A stretch of 64,000 nt of DNA. Source: Paraclostridium dentum (GTDB lineage Bacteria > Bacillota > Clostridia > Peptostreptococcales > Peptostreptococcaceae). Location of the stretch: contig NZ_WIPK01000001.1 of assembly GCF_012922555.1 (NCBI RefSeq), positions 124,001-188,000 of the forward strand, given 5' to 3'. Of the stretch, positions 62,997 to 64,000 are shown in pieces. The notes beneath the pieces were generated by a model, which was given only the letters and a program-made list of their open reading frames with translations, searched no databases and was not told the DNA's origin. Position numbers and translations under genes: made by a program. Within the stretch, counting starts at the first letter, position 1. Each line of letters begins with the position of its first letter.

Positions 62997-64000
62997 ATGA
63001 AAATATTAAAATATTTACTTATATTTATACCGATAAGTATAATTGGAGAATTTATGCACTTGCCACCAACAGTAATGTTTTTATTGGCAGCATTATCAAT
63101 TATACCACTAGCGGGACTTATGGGAGAAGCTACAGAAGAAATAGCTTTTTATACAGGACCTAAAATAGGAGGCTTTTTAAATGCTACATTCGGAAATGCA
63201 ACAGAACTTATTATTTCGTTCTTTGCTTTAAAAGCAGGACTGTTTGACGTAGTAAAAGCATCTATCGCAGGGTCGGTAATAGGAAATATACTACTTGTAC
63301 TAGGAGCTAGTATGCTATTAGGAGGACTAAAGCATAAAAATCAGAAATTCAATAAAAAAGTTATAGAGGTATCATCAAGTATGCTTTTATTTGCAGTTAT
63401 AGGACTTTGTGTGCCAGCAATTTTTACGCATACAATTAATCCTAGCTTGCTAAATACAAAGTATGAGGGACTAAGCATTATTGTAGCTATAATAATGTTT
63501 ATAATATACATATTAAGTTTAGTATTTTCGTTTTATACACATAAAGATATATATTCATCAGAGCCTGAGAATGATGGAGAGGCTAAGTGGTCACTTAAAA
63601 AGTCTATATTTGTTTTAGCAATAGCTACTATATTAATAGCTATTGAAAGTGAATTTTTAGTTAGTGGTGTAGATTCATTAACGGCAACATTAGGATTGAG
63701 TGAATTTTTTGTAGGTATAATAATAATACCTATAATAGGAAATGCGGCAGAACATTCTACTGCTGTTGTAATGGCAATGAAAAATAAGATGGATGTTGCT
63801 GTAGAAATTGCAGTTGGATCTAGTTTACAAATAATATTATTTGTTGCGCCTGTATTAATATTTTTAAGTTTACTGTTTACGCCTATGAGTATTGTATTTA
63901 ATCCGTTTGAATTAGTAGCATTAATTGCGTCTGTTCTTATTGTAAATAGAGTTGCAAGTGATGGAGAATCAAATTGGCTAGAAGGTGTACAATTATTATC
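62997..64000 (+). CDS. Ca2+/H+ antiporter (CaCA/Cax family), 3'-truncated by the window
   Basis: The frame opens at ATG 62997 behind AAGAGGTG and stays open to the end of the window, about 334 codons. GLMGEATEEIAFYTGPKIGG followed by FLNATFGNATELIIS and, later, GIIIIPIIGNAAEHSTAVVM are the two alpha-repeat signatures of Cax-type cation/proton exchangers. Hydrophobic segments fit the family's 10-11 helix layout. Most of the gene is present; the last helix region is outside. Confidence 0.94.
   Translation, partial: MKILKYLLIFIPISIIGEFMHLPPTVMFLLAALSIIPLAGLMGEATEEIAFYTGPKIGGFLNATFGNATELIISFFALKAGLFDVVKASIAGSVIGNILLVLGASMLLGGLKHKNQKFNKKVIEVSSSMLLFAVIGLCVPAIFTHTINPSLLNTKYEGLSIIVAIIMFIIYILSLVFSFYTHKDIYSSEPENDGEAKWSLKKSIFVLAIATILIAIESEFLVSGVDSLTATLGLSEFFVGIIIIPIIGNAAEHSTAVVMAMKNKMDVAVEIAVGSSLQIILFVAPVLIFLSLLFTPMSIVFNPFELVALIASVLIVNRVASDGESNWLEGVQLL

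Noticed and set aside
62100-62997. agrD-type autoinducing peptide gene beside the agrB-like gene
   Set aside because: No small ORF with a ribosome site and a conserved Pro/Cys-containing C-terminus was found on either side; the sequence after the stop is a terminator.
1-64000. CRISPR arrays, tRNA or rRNA genes
   Set aside because: Read for regular spaced repeats, cloverleaf patterns and conserved rRNA stretches; none seen. Tandem AAAAAGGT near 62205 is only a short low-complexity run.

Overview
The window is very AT-rich, strongly SD-driven Gram-positive DNA from an anaerobic spore-former. A selenocysteine formate dehydrogenase, an [FeFe]-hydrogenase, a tungstate transporter, an alpha/beta SASP, Cys-rich proteins behind sigma-K-like promoters, a sigV/rsiV-like pair and a GGGtGRT protein together point to the Clostridia. 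My best guess is Peptostreptococcaceae (Paraclostridium, Paeniclostridium or Clostridioides relatives). That taxonomic call is inference; no rRNA or tRNA gene was seen.

Layout. 1-3.86 kb: thiamine salvage operon thiD(partial)-thiM-tenA-thiT-thiE-thiT2. 4.0-8.4 kb: two small unknown genes, then an M-box Mg2+ riboswitch, an unannotated 47-codon acidic leader ORF with its own attenuator-like hairpins, and the Mg2+ P-type ATPase gene mgtA. 8.4-9.75 kb: stand-alone 5'-3' exonuclease. 9.9-22.7 kb: formate/hydrogen and molybdenum/tungsten-pterin region: hydA (-) divergent from Sec-containing fdhF (in-frame UGA at 13006 with a SECIS hairpin), then mobA, fdhD, tupABC, moeA, a moeA-PBP fusion, moaC and a MOSC protein. 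Five copies of a nested hairpin element lie between 3.9 and 22.8 kb. 22.8-28.8 kb: BrnQ transporter with a Phe/Tyr-rich leader peptide and tandem terminators, a YjeM-like permease, a cyclase-fold-like orphan and a Cys/Met-metabolism PLP enzyme. 28.9-36.9 kb: ECF sigma/RsiV-like pair with a 31-aa membrane peptide, PEP carboxykinase, long-form HPF, a K+-channel-like protein, a DUF308/papain-like fusion, a DUF898-like protein and an orphan efflux adaptor.

37-44.4 kb: predicted spore-surface Cys-rich proteins, an Fe-S scaffold/GGGtGRT module, an orphan nitrogenase-component-1-like protein and a cell-wall amidase. 44.5-52.4 kb: kdpABCDE. 52.35-53.15 kb: Fur-box-controlled flavodoxin beside a promoter-Fur box-terminator unit without an ORF, which is a candidate iron-responsive sRNA. 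53.2-61.8 kb: RNase H, MFS exporter, SASP, orphan hybrid-sensor kinase, an IS200-like protein without its HUH motif, an FUSC-type exporter, and a MATE pump divergent from a nitroreductase across a perfect 24-bp inverted repeat. 61.8-64 kb: a second sRNA candidate, an AgrB homologue lacking both catalytic residues, and a truncated Ca2+/H+ exchanger.

Functional themes. The hydA-to-MOSC block makes and supplies a W/Mo-bis-PGD formate dehydrogenase that probably exchanges electrons with the hydrogenase. Metal-ion control recurs (Mg2+, K+, Fe). The most promising undescribed items are the two-layer mgtA leader, the nested-hairpin family, the Fur-controlled sRNA candidate and the orphan nitrogenase-like protein.
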